This document shows, piece by piece, positions 23,801-33,247 of a stretch of 64,000 nucleotides of DNA. Numbering within the stretch: position 1 is the stretch's first letter; every line of letters begins with the position of its first letter. Position numbers and translations under genes: made by a program. The notes beneath the pieces were generated by a model. It was not told the DNA's origin. It did not search any database and was given only the letters and a program-made list of their open reading frames with translations. The stretch is taken from assembly GCA_021927905.1 (NCBI GenBank), contig BLLK01000029.1:1054001-1118000 (forward strand). The letters are read 5' to 3'. Source of the DNA: Chaetoceros tenuissimus. Its lineage: Eukaryota; Bacillariophyta; Thalassiosirophyceae; Chaetocerotales; Chaetocerotaceae.

Positions 23801-26569
23801 ATCCACATCTTTGACGACTACAGAAAATGCTTCCAGCTCTCTTGTCATCCAAATGAAACCATGCCAAAAACAAAAATCACTACTACCATGCTATCATGTC
23901 CCTTCTGCCCAGATTCTTCAATACCAGCTTCTACAGCTCACTTCCACCTTGCTTGTACACATGGCACAATCTCGAATAAACGTAGAACTCTCCTTGGACC
24001 AATCAATGACATCCTTCATGCTCTCGACAGCCTCACTAGATACATGATAAATACCATCCAACCTAACCCACAGCCCAATAGATTTATCCCAAGATTCTCT
24101 CTCTTCCTTCGCGCAGCCATTCAGAATGCAACACTCATTACACCACTCTCGGAAAAGGAGCAACAGGAATACATTAACACTACCATCTACCCTCCATTTG
24201 AAGAGCTCGGCTATCCTAGTAAGCCGCACTGGATTGGAAACCCCACTGTCCATCCACCTCTTACGCCTACAGATGCTCATTACACGCATCTTATGGGTCC
24301 ATCCAGTACAACACCAACTTATCCAGATGAACACACTGCCGTCATTGCCTTACTCGGACTACTCCCAACAAATACCCATCTTGCAGTAGAAGAATACATC
24401 CATATGATAACCACTAAATACACTCAAGCCATCCGCATTCATCAGACAGCACAGGAAAGACTGGATGCACAGCCTCTCACAATTGCGGAACTGTATACGC
24501 AGTTACAATCAACAGGAGCTGAATCTGCCGAACAAGATACTCTATGCCATCTCCTACAGCCTACCGATGCAAGCACACTATCAGCATATTGTCTCAAGAT
24601 GTACTATCGACTACTCAAGCAGCTTCAAACTAAAACAGAAAAACTCCAAAGCAAAATACAGAGTGTACTCAATGAGTACAAGGACAACCAGATTCAAACC
24701 TATAAAAAAGCCCAACCTCCAAAAGAAGGAGAGCTTCCTTCGCCAAAGCCAACACCAGTCCCGAGTAAGAAAAGACCAAGGGTTCCGTGCCAAGGAACAT
24801 GGTGCACGCTCAAACAGTTCGCGGCCATGCCATATACACTGACAAGCACAGCATCCGACTGCAGCCAATGTACGCTCATGCAAGAAGCGGTTCAGCTCTC
24901 CACTAAAATTATTGCACAGCTCATCCCAAGACCATCGGCCATGGCGCTCCTTTCCCAATATACACCACTTGCACCACACCAAATGCAACTCCATACTCTA
25001 GCCAATAATACAGCGGCAAGCCCAGTACCACTGGATGAAATCAGAGATATCATCTGCAACTCCATTCCTACCACTATCATTAACCAAATATCACCTAGGC
25101 TGAACTTCCTTCATCCGGACGATGCGCACTACAGCGACCCAGATCACTCCCTCCAGGACTTAGTCCTCCAACATGTGGCATATGCAACCCTCATCTCTAC
25201 TTCCCCAGCTCTCACACATGAATTCCCATCTCTCCGCAATCCATATCACATCCATCGGCTACTTACAAGAGCAACAACATTCTGCAAGTGCACAGAATCT
25301 GCTCCAGTTGTCCACAATGACACCAATATATGCCGACAATGCTCGTCCCTAATTAAAAACAATCATCGTCCGACAGATGTCTCCCAAGCGACATACACCA
25401 CCTGTATCTCTTGTGATCAAGTCCTCCACGATATTAAATATCCTAATATGCCCTGTGAATCCTGCTTCCTTACGGCAATCATCATCCAAAATAATCCAGC
25501 ACAAACATGGTATACGCTCACGTATCGGACAACGCCCAACATGAGTACAGTTGTCCATACTACTCCCTACAGCTACATTAGTCACATCATACCGTCCACG
25601 GTGCACCATCAAGTTATTCCTCCAGAAGAAATATTTCAACCAAGACAGGAACCTCTTCTACGAGAACAATACCCGTACACTGAAGATCCTGACTTTCACT
25701 TTCAGGAACTCCTGGAGGATGTACCCTTCACTGAGCTCAAGCCATTCCCACCGCGACCGAAACCAATGGAATTCCCTGACCAATATGCGGAAGCTACATC
25801 ACATAATATAGTTACCAAAGTTCATCAAACATTCCATCCCAAAAAGTTTCCATCCCTCCGGCCACTCTACCTCACGTACAGTCACCCGACCTTCCCATAT
25901 TTCGACGATATCCGAGAACCTGAGTTTGGACACTATCCAGAGGCATATATCGACACGAATCTTCCAAATCTTGCAAAAGCACTTCCATATATTCAAATTC
26001 GACAAGTCTCTATAACACAAGATCATCCGCTTCCGACAAAACAACTCCAACTAACCACCGACTATCAAACAATCATAACATGGAGCTTTACGGATCATCC
26101 TAAAAGGGACCCCAACCAAAGACTTGGCCCTATACCAGAATCATTCATAATAACAGTATATCCGGCCCTCCATCCACCGTTCCAATATCGCATGTACTTT
26201 CATCCCGGATCGCAGATTGAGGAACTGCCTGAATACCACTTTCCACAAAATACCTTCCCTGTACATTATATCAGCCTGCGCCCGAAGGAGACACCAACAC
26301 TGCATGTTCTAGCAGCGATATACCTCACAGCAACAATTCCGCCACAATGCCTCAGCTACAACACAATACAGGACTTCGATATTCTAAATCCAAACAGTAT
26401 GACCAGAATTTTCAGAGAAATGACATATCTTCACGCAATCCTCCATGACGACTCCTACCTAGACTCAATGCAACACATCACCTCACCCTGGACACTCACC
26501 TATAATAAACCAAAACCGTACAACTCCATCACAAAAAAATATCAATACATTGGCGAAGGAATAGAGTAG
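20879..26569 (+). CDS. LINE-2 ORF2 fragment: reverse transcriptase - RNase H - zinc knuckle - long novel C-terminal extension
   Basis: The frame is open from the junction. The first ATG is at 21032 (1,845 residues from there) and residue numbers below use it. Motif A (CQLDEDKEKYFDRI) lies before this ATG at about 20981-21021, so the ATG is not a true start. Motif B is GVRQGSALS (45-53) and motif C is YCDD (104-107). RNase H candidates are D632, E637, D659 and H784, followed by ANTWADRAA. A knuckle C956-x2-C959-x12-H972-x2-C975 follows, where a LINE ORF2 normally ends. Here ~870 more residues continue, with eight cysteines in pairs (1418/1420, 1434/1437, 1458/1461, 1475/1478) and a Pro-rich tail. 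The 5' part is lost, so this copy should be inactive. Confidence 0.85.
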   Translation, partial: DTIAAYRPGHSCADCTLNHLLAVQDVRDRTDIFLCQLDEDKEKYFDRITTEMQLLPFHLMGFPNKGYQEWIAESLHNVTVITTTPYGPVTTSFLCGVRQGSALSCPIANADAWLCAAPWVIPLEGFPTPAGHTPIELHPYDRKHENPATLTKHSYCDDSSAYITAPTLEELYEHIEHDVHMSNVMSIVTKLSINAKKSRIRIYNMPKETPVRQFSYISWHHLTKTVRMERIPTDNMAALSETSLIRQFGTYSNPEAHTNFNHPKHFAKMHAARKSFQNRHLTSTTFSSQFTALVTSTLGFNTLAMSYSLEDAIKDDHITLYKFATKAYNIRIPADTFHNVFLPQTTLGHGFRGCLTIHLAIAMARELFVTLNAPNPASCSLLQTRTRAMLHRITTSSKKSNTQNFLPHAIQQLALLGIFLHSTDYPVINKALSMLHMDDVSTNEIGYPAPELKKLPSPLTHILNRNNTKYSMVAENYRGLLLEESTLYQEKETPFHSPMAYSECQDIFSTVQLRSVPEVPPFQRRLAIQAAARELIPQYNHLSHFLEMRFRSQVSTHQTAFLNESPLSIQKFRSYSLFDNQPFPTWDASPNDSLRHFQSSHRLSIGSVNSNTCPIQRIFRRYSSPLLFSSDSAYNHQHHHTVAASILMHLDTSLTEHPLSIPPKPVLLRNHILAKTYGTAHTDNNMGESQALTMSLNTSPLQTPVIFLLDSRVVLLQVFLYFHPQSQTIRHHLRKHIHTTSIHHYSELSQALQQHWPDPTSRPAQATYSDQIPIPVQTHFEDLLTTLAQQLGDTTIATLNQDSAMNPEETQESTYTNSTVGLRIGHHLFLHIHSHQLTNYGRIRTKTIDGVQVKISPHPNLALALANTWADRAASRMALALLPALPHFLLLDISHPPMQTLQYIFQHRARLVNTDITQYILNQFTSHNYKLAIENPAQWFLRFCPYFSDPLNTFQTSKTLRNIAQEKAHSHQRMIHIFDDYRKCFQLSCHPNETMPKTKITTTMLSCPFCPDSSIPASTAHFHLACTHGTISNKRRTLLGPINDILHALDSLTRYMINTIQPNPQPNRFIPRFSLFLRAAIQNATLITPLSEKEQQEYINTTIYPPFEELGYPSKPHWIGNPTVHPPLTPTDAHYTHLMGPSSTTPTYPDEHTAVIALLGLLPTNTHLAVEEYIHMITTKYTQAIRIHQTAQERLDAQPLTIAELYTQLQSTGAESAEQDTLCHLLQPTDASTLSAYCLKMYYRLLKQLQTKTEKLQSKIQSVLNEYKDNQIQTYKKAQPPKEGELPSPKPTPVPSKKRPRVPCQGTWCTLKQFAAMPYTLTSTASDCSQCTLMQEAVQLSTKIIAQLIPRPSAMALLSQYTPLAPHQMQLHTLANNTAASPVPLDEIRDIICNSIPTTIINQISPRLNFLHPDDAHYSDPDHSLQDLVLQHVAYATLISTSPALTHEFPSLRNPYHIHRLLTRATTFCKCTESAPVVHNDTNICRQCSSLIKNNHRPTDVSQATYTTCISCDQVLHDIKYPNMPCESCFLTAIIIQNNPAQTWYTLTYRTTPNMSTVVHTTPYSYISHIIPSTVHHQVIPPEEIFQPRQEPLLREQYPYTEDPDFHFQELLEDVPFTELKPFPPRPKPMEFPDQYAEATSHNIVTKVHQTFHPKKFPSLRPLYLTYSHPTFPYFDDIREPEFGHYPEAYIDTNLPNLAKALPYIQIRQVSITQDHPLPTKQLQLTTDYQTIITWSFTDHPKRDPNQRLGPIPESFIITVYPALHPPFQYRMYFHPGSQIEELPEYHFPQNTFPVHYISLRPKETPTLHVLAAIYLTATIPPQCLSYNTIQDFDILNPNSMTRIFREMTYLHAILHDDSYLDSMQHITSPWTLTYNKPKPYNSITKKYQYIGEGIE

Positions 26570-26780
26570 GTACATCATAAAAAATCCTAGTGGCTTTCTG
26601 CGAAAGTCACTAGGACACACCGAGTTACAGGGAGGAGAAATCCGTCTGTAACTAGGGTCACAGTATAAATAATGTGATCTCGGTCCCGCAGCGTCCTATA
26701 TTAACACCTTTTATCGCTGCCTGAAATATCGGCGTGATAGCGGGAAGGGTGGTAGTACGTCCAAGGTAAACTAGAAAGAT
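26570..26780 (+). other. LINE-2 3' UTR with stem-loops
   Basis: A hairpin at 26586-26614 has a 13-bp stem (CCTAGTGGCTTTC / GAAAGTCACTAGG, with one G-U pair) and a TGC loop. A second pairs 26623-26630 AGTTACAG with 26646-26653 CTGTAACT. Stringent-type LINEs use such 3' structures as the recognition site for their own RT. That role is inference. Confidence 0.55.
26586..26614 (+). other. Strong hairpin in LINE-2 3' UTR
   Basis: The arms pair over 13 positions, including one wobble, around a 3-nt loop. It is too far from any bacterial context to be a terminator. It most likely folds in the LINE RNA. Confidence 0.6.
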
Positions 26781-26805
26781 AACCTAAACCTAAACCTAAA
26801 CCTAA
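26781..26805 (+). repeat. Telomere-like hexamer tail of LINE-2, (AACCTA)4 A
   Basis: Four exact hexamer units sit exactly at the 3' end of LINE-2, where a poly(A) tail would be expected, and are followed at once by the duplicated LINE-1 target. On the other strand the unit is TTTAGG-type. Either RT slippage on a short template repeat or capture of a telomeric sequence would give this. Confidence 0.8.
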
Positions 26806-27640
26806 GCGGTACCTCAAGGCAGTATCTTCAGGAAAGCGAACCAACATTATCAAAGTGCAGCACGGATGGCACCACACCTGTGAAAGAGATGCCATGTTCA
26901 AGGAGTCCAGCAATTTCCAATCGGGTCACACAAGCACATTCTGTCCATTTGGGTGTGGTGAGAGCGACTACCGCTGGCATTTCTTGCGATGCACAAAGTC
27001 ACCAATATCCAAAGAAGCAACAAGTGAGACAAGGAAACTTCGTAATGTATTCAAACGATACAAAGTATACCGTGAGATGCAAAGTGTAATACTACAACGA
27101 GTGAAGGCCACGTTACAAAGCCAACGAATTGTACCTATGCAACTAGATGACCATACAGATCCTTTGCTCCAAGAAGCACTGGATGAGCAAGACACATTAG
27201 GGTGGGATCAATTCCTGCTCGGGAGACAGTCCAAGCGCTGGGAGGAATTACAGCACAAGGAATACTCAAGACTGGCTGCGCAGTTACCAGCAAACTCATC
27301 ACTCCCTGCACATTTTAAATCTACAGTACTATCCAAAATGATGATCCAAGAGGCAACTTACATCGCGCTGAACCGATGGCAGGTGCATAACGAAGTGGCT
27401 CATACAGCTATTACAGCGAAGGAATATATCAAGGAACGAGACAAAGCCAAGATTCAAGTTAGGTCACTACTATCTACACCACGACCAGATCACATAGCAT
27501 TGTCGAGACTGATACCAGAGACAGTTGAGACACTTTTGTCACAACCACTAGAACGCATCAAAGAATGGATCGCCACATGGAAGGCTTCTAAAGCTTACAT
27601 AGCACCAACACTTATCACAACATATTTCCAAACAACATAA
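26806..27640 (+). CDS. Second copy of the LINE-1 ORF2 C-terminal region with its native end
   Basis: 26806-27387 repeats 20295-20876. 27388-27640 then supplies the original C terminus of LINE-1 ORF2, about 84 residues ending TTYFQTT. The frame has no start of its own. The zinc knuckle therefore exists twice, once on each side of LINE-2. The tail is basic and helical (AKEYIKERDKAKIQVR), with no catalytic motif. Confidence 0.8.
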
Positions 27641-27737
27641 ACCTCCTTCCCCTTTTTCATCCACCCAATAGGGCCGATGTAATGAAGTTGATACTCATAA
27701 TGTAGTGATTAACGTCAGTAAAGATTTTTATTATTAT
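27641..27737 (+). other. LINE-1 3' UTR and tail
   Basis: About 97 bp run from the ORF2 stop to the target duplication. The 5' half is pyrimidine-rich and the end is a T-rich and TTA run rather than poly(A). Confidence 0.6.
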
Positions 27738-27753
27738 CGTATGAACATATTTT
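27738..27753. repeat. LINE-1 target-site duplication, right copy
   Basis: CGTATGAACATATTTT is identical to 13317-13332. Confidence 0.85.
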
Positions 27754-30700
27754 ATTTCATTTCACCGACAAATATGTTAAATGCAAAGACTTTTTACGCA
27801 CAGGGAAAGATCTATATTTTGATGACAATTTACTTGTGCAGAAAAGATTACCTGACTCTTCCTACAAAATGGTTAGAGGACTCAATGGACTCTGTGAATT
27901 GCTATCATGGTGTGATTGTTACCAAGGAAGATGGGCCTATGGTACTTACATGTCGCTCACATAATAAAGGTACGTAGCAATCTCTTCATATTCTTTCAGA
28001 TACATATTTTTATACTTATATTTCTTTTGATTCAATGAAAGGGTCCAAGAGATTTTACATTCATTACCCTCTTAATCCAGCAACGTTAAATATAACTTCT
28101 CTATTTTAAAATGCCCTTGCTGAATGTCGTCTCATGCCACGTACCTTTAGAACTCTAAAATCACAAAAATGCAATACAAACTGGGAAGTTGTTCAGGTCC
28201 TAGGAGCATGGAATGGAATTGATGTGTGTTATTTGACTGATGACTCTACAATGTCTACTACTGATGATATACTATACAAAGACCAGAAATTGTGCTTTTA
28301 CCATTGTCAATCCACTTGTGATTACGTAGATTATCTTGTTCATGATCAAAACTGGCCTACGCAGTTCAGAGATAAATTAAAAACAAGATAGTGAAAATGA
28401 GTGGAAAGGAAAAGATGTTGGCAAATATTTACATGGTGCAACTATGATTTCATTTGGTGATGCACTACGCATACAGAAATTCACTCAAACCAAGGCGCGC
28501 TATATTACCAATGCCAAAGGCGAGGACATAACATTTTCTGGCCTAATGTTTTCACATATATACACAACGCAACTGATTATGGCGCTGTCACTTTTCTTTG
28601 CAGACCTTGGAAAGACTATGACAAAGAGGAATCATTCCATTTGTCCTTGTTAGTTTTCCTTGTATCTAAATTCCCTCCATTATGGGATAGTATCGATTGC
28701 AATATGGAGTCAACAGAAACATGGCATGGTTGGTTTTTAGAATTTGTGTCGCAACGTCACATTATTCCATATATGCAACGCGGTCGTGGAAATAGTAGAG
28801 GTGGCTATGACAACAATCCATTCTGTTCTCCAAACAAAGATCCTTCAGTAGAATTTGCTAAACGTATCAACACAGACGTAGCATGTTAATCTGCCTTCTC
28901 TATTATCCTTGCAAGTGCAAGTCCTTCACAAATCAAAACAATTAGAATGGAAGATACTAAAGGACAAGTAGCTTACAATACATTTGAAGACCATGTCAAG
29001 AGGGTGAATGATTCATCCATTGAATACTTATTCTTTTACCGAAATCAGCTTCCAACAGATAGTGGTACTGTACGCAGCCATCGTTATGGCGCACAACAAA
29101 TTCCACTTTAAATTGGGGCATTTAAATGCTGTTTGATTTGTAGTGTTGATGCCCCTGATTGGATGAATGAAGCATTTTCCATCGATGGAGTATTTCATCA
29201 TGTTGACAAACAATTTACTAAATGGTGGCATGTATGTAATGATGTGTCTACGTTTGCACATCGTACAGAGCATTGTCACCTGCATAGTAATGGGTCACGA
29301 CGGGTACAAACCGACCAATTGATTGGTGGTATTCCATACTACTATCATTCTACATGGAATATGATTATATTCGTAAGAGAGCCAGAAAGTATTGCAACCT
29401 TGCGTGATGGATATTTTGATTTATTAGGATGCTGTAGTGGAGTATATTGTGCACATCACCAAAAGGCATTAGTATTTGCTGCTAATGATGATTGTCATAA
29501 ATGTTGCTTTTGTTCCAAGAAAGCTAAGTTTGAATGCGCGATGTACAATTGCAACCTGAGCCTATGCAAAGTGCACTTTCAAGGTACAAAGGATTCCTTT
29601 GAGGTAAAATAAAAGACAGTATGTTGACTTGGATACTATTGCTGATGTAAAAATGTCTACATTTCATTCTCATGATTCTGCGTCACAAGGACTTGAGTCG
29701 AAAAGTAGTAGCTACATGTCAAGAAGCAGCAGCAGTGATACCTCTAGTGAAGATTCTTTTGATTCCGATACAACAATCAGTAGTACTACTAATGACACTT
29801 CCATAAGCAGTAGTAGTGATAATTCTTCTGATTATTCACAATCATTACATTCAAGCAACAAACTTGAAGAACATGACGATTGGAAACTTTTCATTGGTGC
29901 AAATGAAGAAGACAAAGTAATGCACAACACAGTCGACTTCATGATGTTCAATGAAGGTGCAGACTGGAATGAAGATGTATCTGTCGCTACAAGTACATCT
30001 CAAAAAGATAAAGACATGATACCTGATACTGCGTTTGCAACAATTGCTGAGCGTAATCGCATTTACTATAGGAACCGATGTTGTGAGAGGACAAATTTAT
30101 TCATTCTACTAAATAATTGTGGAAATCTACTTATGAGGAAAGGTAAATCTGTTGTAGGGAATTGCAAGCAGCAGTCATTTCTTCAAAGAATACAGGCACG
30201 TTTGGAACGCTTACTGCAATTATTATACTCTTTTGGTCTCTTATGTCCTGAAATTATGTGGTACGAATACAGTGATGGTACTATTCCTGGAGCACTCCCA
30301 AGTTGTTTGCTCACAGATGCACGACATTTGGCTAAGTTAAATATAGCTAGCATGCATGATCATACGCTTGTTGCGCTTCAAGACTACTTCCTAAAATGTG
30401 TCAATAATGAGAAGTTCATTGAACTCTTGTTTTCTTTAGAATCCAATTTAAGCTTACGAGGCAAGAAAATCAGTCTAGTTATAGGTCCTAGAGGCTGGGA
30501 AGAGTTATACGAATCGGGAGGTCCTAAAGTGTTGAATTCTGTGAAACTACATAACAATCAATTTATTTGTGATGAAACAGATGGATATCGGAGTGTGCAA
30601 TGTCTACAATCCATGATGCGAGACCTCCGAAGTAGTTTGTTTCATACAAGTACATTGAACAAAACACAGTTCCCTGCAGTGAAGCTTGTACATGACGAGT

Positions 30701-30963
30701 TTGATAGAATCATAGAAAAAAAGCAATGGGACCATTTAAATGATGTAGACCAAGGCAAAAACCATGAACTTGCACTACGTCAGGCATCTGCTATACATAT
30801 CTATCGTGCATATCATAAAGTTATGGCATTAATATTTGAATGGATAACAAAGTCATCAGAAGAGCCTTACGGATCTATAGAAGAGTATTGGATTAAATGG
30901 CAGAACCAATTAGAGACTCGACCTACTGGTTCTAATGATCATTCTCATGTGCATGTATTATAG
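27754..30963 (+). pseudogene. Right part of the unknown gene split by LINE-1
   Basis: A chain of plus-strand frames reads as one decayed gene. Recognisable pieces are LPTKWLEDSMDSVNCYHG (about 27867-27920), NWEVVQVLGAWNGIDVCY (about 28178), a W/H-rich middle (WHVCNDVSTFAHRTEHC) and a cysteine cluster HKCCFCSKKAKFEC...LCKVHF (about 29496-29580). From about 29629 the 444-residue end has a Ser-rich acidic linker and a helical domain with LYSFGLLCPEIMWY and IPGALPS. A GTACGT...AG intron at 27970-28041 fits between two in-frame pieces. A few stops and frame changes interrupt it, so it is dead or mis-split. The family is not recognised. The zinc-like cluster loosely recalls transposase tails, and the last domain weakly recalls the N-terminal region of Helitron proteins. 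Confidence 0.45.
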
Positions 30964-31255
30964 AGGTGTTGAGATTGGAGTTTGGCTGCGGCGCTCTCCA
31001 AAAAACTCTGATCATCATGACATTTATTTCTTTTGACAATAAAAACTTTTTTGAAGAGTAAATTTGGTTGTTTAGATTAAAAGTGAACACTCTATTGTTT
31101 CTTCTTCATCGTTATTCTGATTTGTAAAGGTAAAGTTTAATTTGTGATGATTTCAGTTCACCTTTTTATAAGCGCTCTAAATATCTTTTTCATGAAGCAA
31201 TATGTTATCCAATTCGATAGCAATTCCAATGACGCTAACAATTAGGATAATCTAA

Positions 31256-32404
31256 AAAAGCTTATTAGGATGTCACTCTTTTGTACTTTCGAAATGTAAA
31301 TATGATTTTCAAAGATTAAATAAAAAAGATACTCAATCAGCTGTAAGCAATCTTACAACTTATTTTCATACACCAGATATGCATAAGGAGAGGAATGGAC
31401 TTTACTCAAGAAACAATATCTTTGATTTTTACTTATTCACAATACGGGATCCATTCGAACGAGCAGTCTCAGCTTTTCTTTATTCTCATCCTGAGAATAG
31501 GATAGCGGAAATTCCGTACAAGGAATGGAAAAGTAAGAACCCTGAGAAATTCATAAATATGCTGAAAACTCAAAATGAATCCAAAATATTTGTGGAATTT
31601 TCAAAGGAATACAAAAGAAAAGCTAACATACATCCAAGACAGTATAAATCTCTTTTCGGTGAGAATGGAGTTAACCTGATAGCATACAATTGCTTTCCCA
31701 CAATTGAGAATTTCGCTACTCTATTGACTCAAAAAAACAATTTAAGAAATTTGTCTGTGACAAACAAAACTTATTTAGAGAATATGGTACAAAACAAAAA
31801 ATGTGATGATCTTGCGAATATGATTATGCAACGAGGTCTTGTTTGGCCTGAAGTTATGGGACATTTCTATCATGATTTGAATTCTATCACATGGAATATA
31901 GGTGTAGGTCTGATTAAACATCAAAATCTTCTTTTCTCTCGCAACAAAACCAAATTAAAACAATTAAAAAAATGCAAAAATAACCAATTTGTGGATGATA
32001 TTGTTGAGGATATTGGTACAAGCTCATCTTCTCATGAAAATGTTTCAACGACAATCATGATTATCAGAACAGAGTTTTTAGTAAGAGATTGGATTCAAGC
32101 AAATGTTTATCTAGGCCAAAATGCGACAGATATCCAAGTACCTCAGAAGAAAGTAAGAGATTCAAGTAATGTTTTCAGGCCAGTTATAAATAATCTGAGC
32201 TCCCTAGGAAATGAAAATCTTTGCTTCTCTCTTGAAAAAGAATATTCTATTTATTTCAGTCTTCTCTTTTCTTCTGTGAATTTATCGCATGAAAATTTGA
32301 AGGATTCAATCGACATCGCCAAGAAAAATTGTGGAAAATGGTTAAATTTTGATGTAGCACCAAAGACGTTAAATGAAATACATGGCCAAGAATGGTTCAA
32401 TTAA
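31256..32404 (+). pseudogene. Sulfotransferase-like gene, 5'-incomplete
   Basis: The longest ATG-started frame is 31379-32404 (341 residues), but coding sequence is open from 31256 and reads sensibly upstream (CHSFVLSKCKYDF, NLTTYFHTPD). The motif FTIRDPFERAVSAFLYSHP matches the 3'-phosphate-binding segment (RDP...R..S) of membrane sulfotransferases that use PAPS. The remaining ~300 residues are lysine-rich with several Asn-x-Thr sites, as expected for a Golgi-lumen protein. The N-terminal half with the 5'-phosphosulfate loop was not found upstream, so the gene has lost it or it lies in an unseen exon. It is a host gene and AT-rich like the window start. A real gene with an unseen first exon remains possible. 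Confidence 0.55.
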
Positions 32405-32778
32405 AAAAATAGCTCAACGAAACTGTTGTAGACTAGAAAAATTGATGAGAAATTAATGAGCAAGTTAAGCAATGCTAAGATCAGGAAAGCAACGGAAGAA
32501 AATTTAGTACATAATCAGTGGCTCAAAGAATACAAAAGGAATACTAATCTTACTCTCTTGAGTTAACCTGGGATTCGACGAACGTCAAGCGTGTACGATG
32601 TATTTGTAGAGTTAGAATTATTAACAAGAGGATCTAGTGTTATGAGTAAAGAGGACTCGCATTCTAATTGGAGAGCTCGTGGAAAAGAGAATAAAGGAAA
32701 GATACCTACGTCCGGTATCTGTATTAGAATTTTCAGTCACGAGTAAAAAAGTGAATGGAGTCAGAGGATTTGAAATGA

Positions 32779-32794
32779 GAAGGATTACGATCTC
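32779..32794. repeat. Target-site duplication of SINE-like element, left copy
   Basis: GAAGGATTACGATCTC is repeated exactly at 32938-32953. Confidence 0.8.
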
Positions 32795-32937
32795 ATAATT
32801 AATATTAATTTAAGCGTTATACAGTTAATCTATAGAACCGGTCCTAGGATCAGTAGATAGGACTGCCACCCGGCCCGCAGAAGAGTGGAGTGGATTACAG
32901 GGTTGATCTACTGCATCTGCAGCATGATCCCTCCCCC
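32795..32937 (-). mobile_element. SINE-like retroposon, 143 bp
   Basis: It is flanked by an exact 16-bp direct repeat, the mark of LINE-mediated insertion. On the minus strand it has a GC-rich head, a section resembling a diverged tRNA-like promoter (GGTGGCAGTCC, later GACCGGTTCTATAG) and an AT-only tail next to the duplication. A diverged copy lies at about 53750-53850. The tRNA ancestry is tentative. LINE-type machinery such as that of LINE-1 could have mobilised it (inference). Confidence 0.6.
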
Positions 32938-32953
32938 GAAGGATTACGATCTC
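32938..32953. repeat. Target-site duplication of SINE-like element, right copy
   Basis: This is an exact repeat of 32779-32794. Confidence 0.8.
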
Positions 32954-33247
32954 CTAAATTTTCTATTTCGAGGTTCAAATCGGGTTCTTCTTAATTGAAG
33001 GACATTTGGCCGTACCGATACTCTTGTTAAAGAATTTTTATTGAAAGCAACACTTTAATTTAAAGTAATTCATTGAATCGATTGAGCACTCTTAACCTGT
33101 CTCTTTTCGATTCCAAGAAGTTCACCTAATTACCTTCGACTAGTTTCTTCGTGCTTCCACAGCCTTTTAGCTCTTCCCACACGAACACCTCTTTTCTCGA
33201 CAGCTAGTTCAACACAGCATCAACATACACTCTCATTTTTGATTTAA

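Larger units (their letters stand above)
20877..26805 (+). mobile_element. LINE-2: 5'-truncated LINE inserted in LINE-1
   Basis: This is 5.93 kb of sequence with no counterpart in LINE-1. It enters inside the RT domain just ahead of motif A, so about the first half of a normal LINE (ORF1, endonuclease, RT fingers) is missing, which is classic 5' truncation. It holds one huge open frame to 26569, a structured 3' UTR and a 25-bp (AACCTA)n tail. It is flanked by a 582-bp duplication of LINE-1 sequence. The lack of difference between the flanking copies means the insertion is very recent or is an assembly join. Confidence 0.85.
13333..27737 (+). mobile_element. LINE-1: full-length APE-type LINE, interrupted by LINE-2
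   Basis: This non-LTR retrotransposon is bounded by a 16-bp target duplication. Its order is a 5' leader of ~170 bp, ORF1 (13505-15517), ORF2 (15511-20876, resuming at 27388-27640) and a ~97 bp 3' end finishing in a T-rich and TTA run. Without the 20877-27387 insertion and duplication it would be about 7.9 kb. ORF2 encodes an APE-type endonuclease, RT, RNase H and a terminal zinc knuckle. Both ORFs are uninterrupted apart from LINE-2, so the element was recently active. The clade is uncertain. The RNase H domain and large ORF2 fit LINEs seen in diatoms more than the human L1 type. Confidence 0.88.

Noticed and set aside
26781-26805. A true chromosome end or internal telomere
   Set aside because: Only four units, bounded on both sides by LINE sequence, with the target duplication starting immediately after. 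It is better explained as a LINE tail.
29496-29580. piggyBac transposase C-terminal zinc finger
   Set aside because: The cysteine spacing is similar, but no DDD catalytic region, TTAA flanks or terminal repeats were found.
29629-30963. Helitron N-terminal (replication initiator-like) protein
   Set aside because: Patterns such as FGLLCPEIMWY and IPGALPS are suggestive, but no His-x-His or helicase motif is visible, and the stretch seems joined to the upstream cysteine-rich gene.
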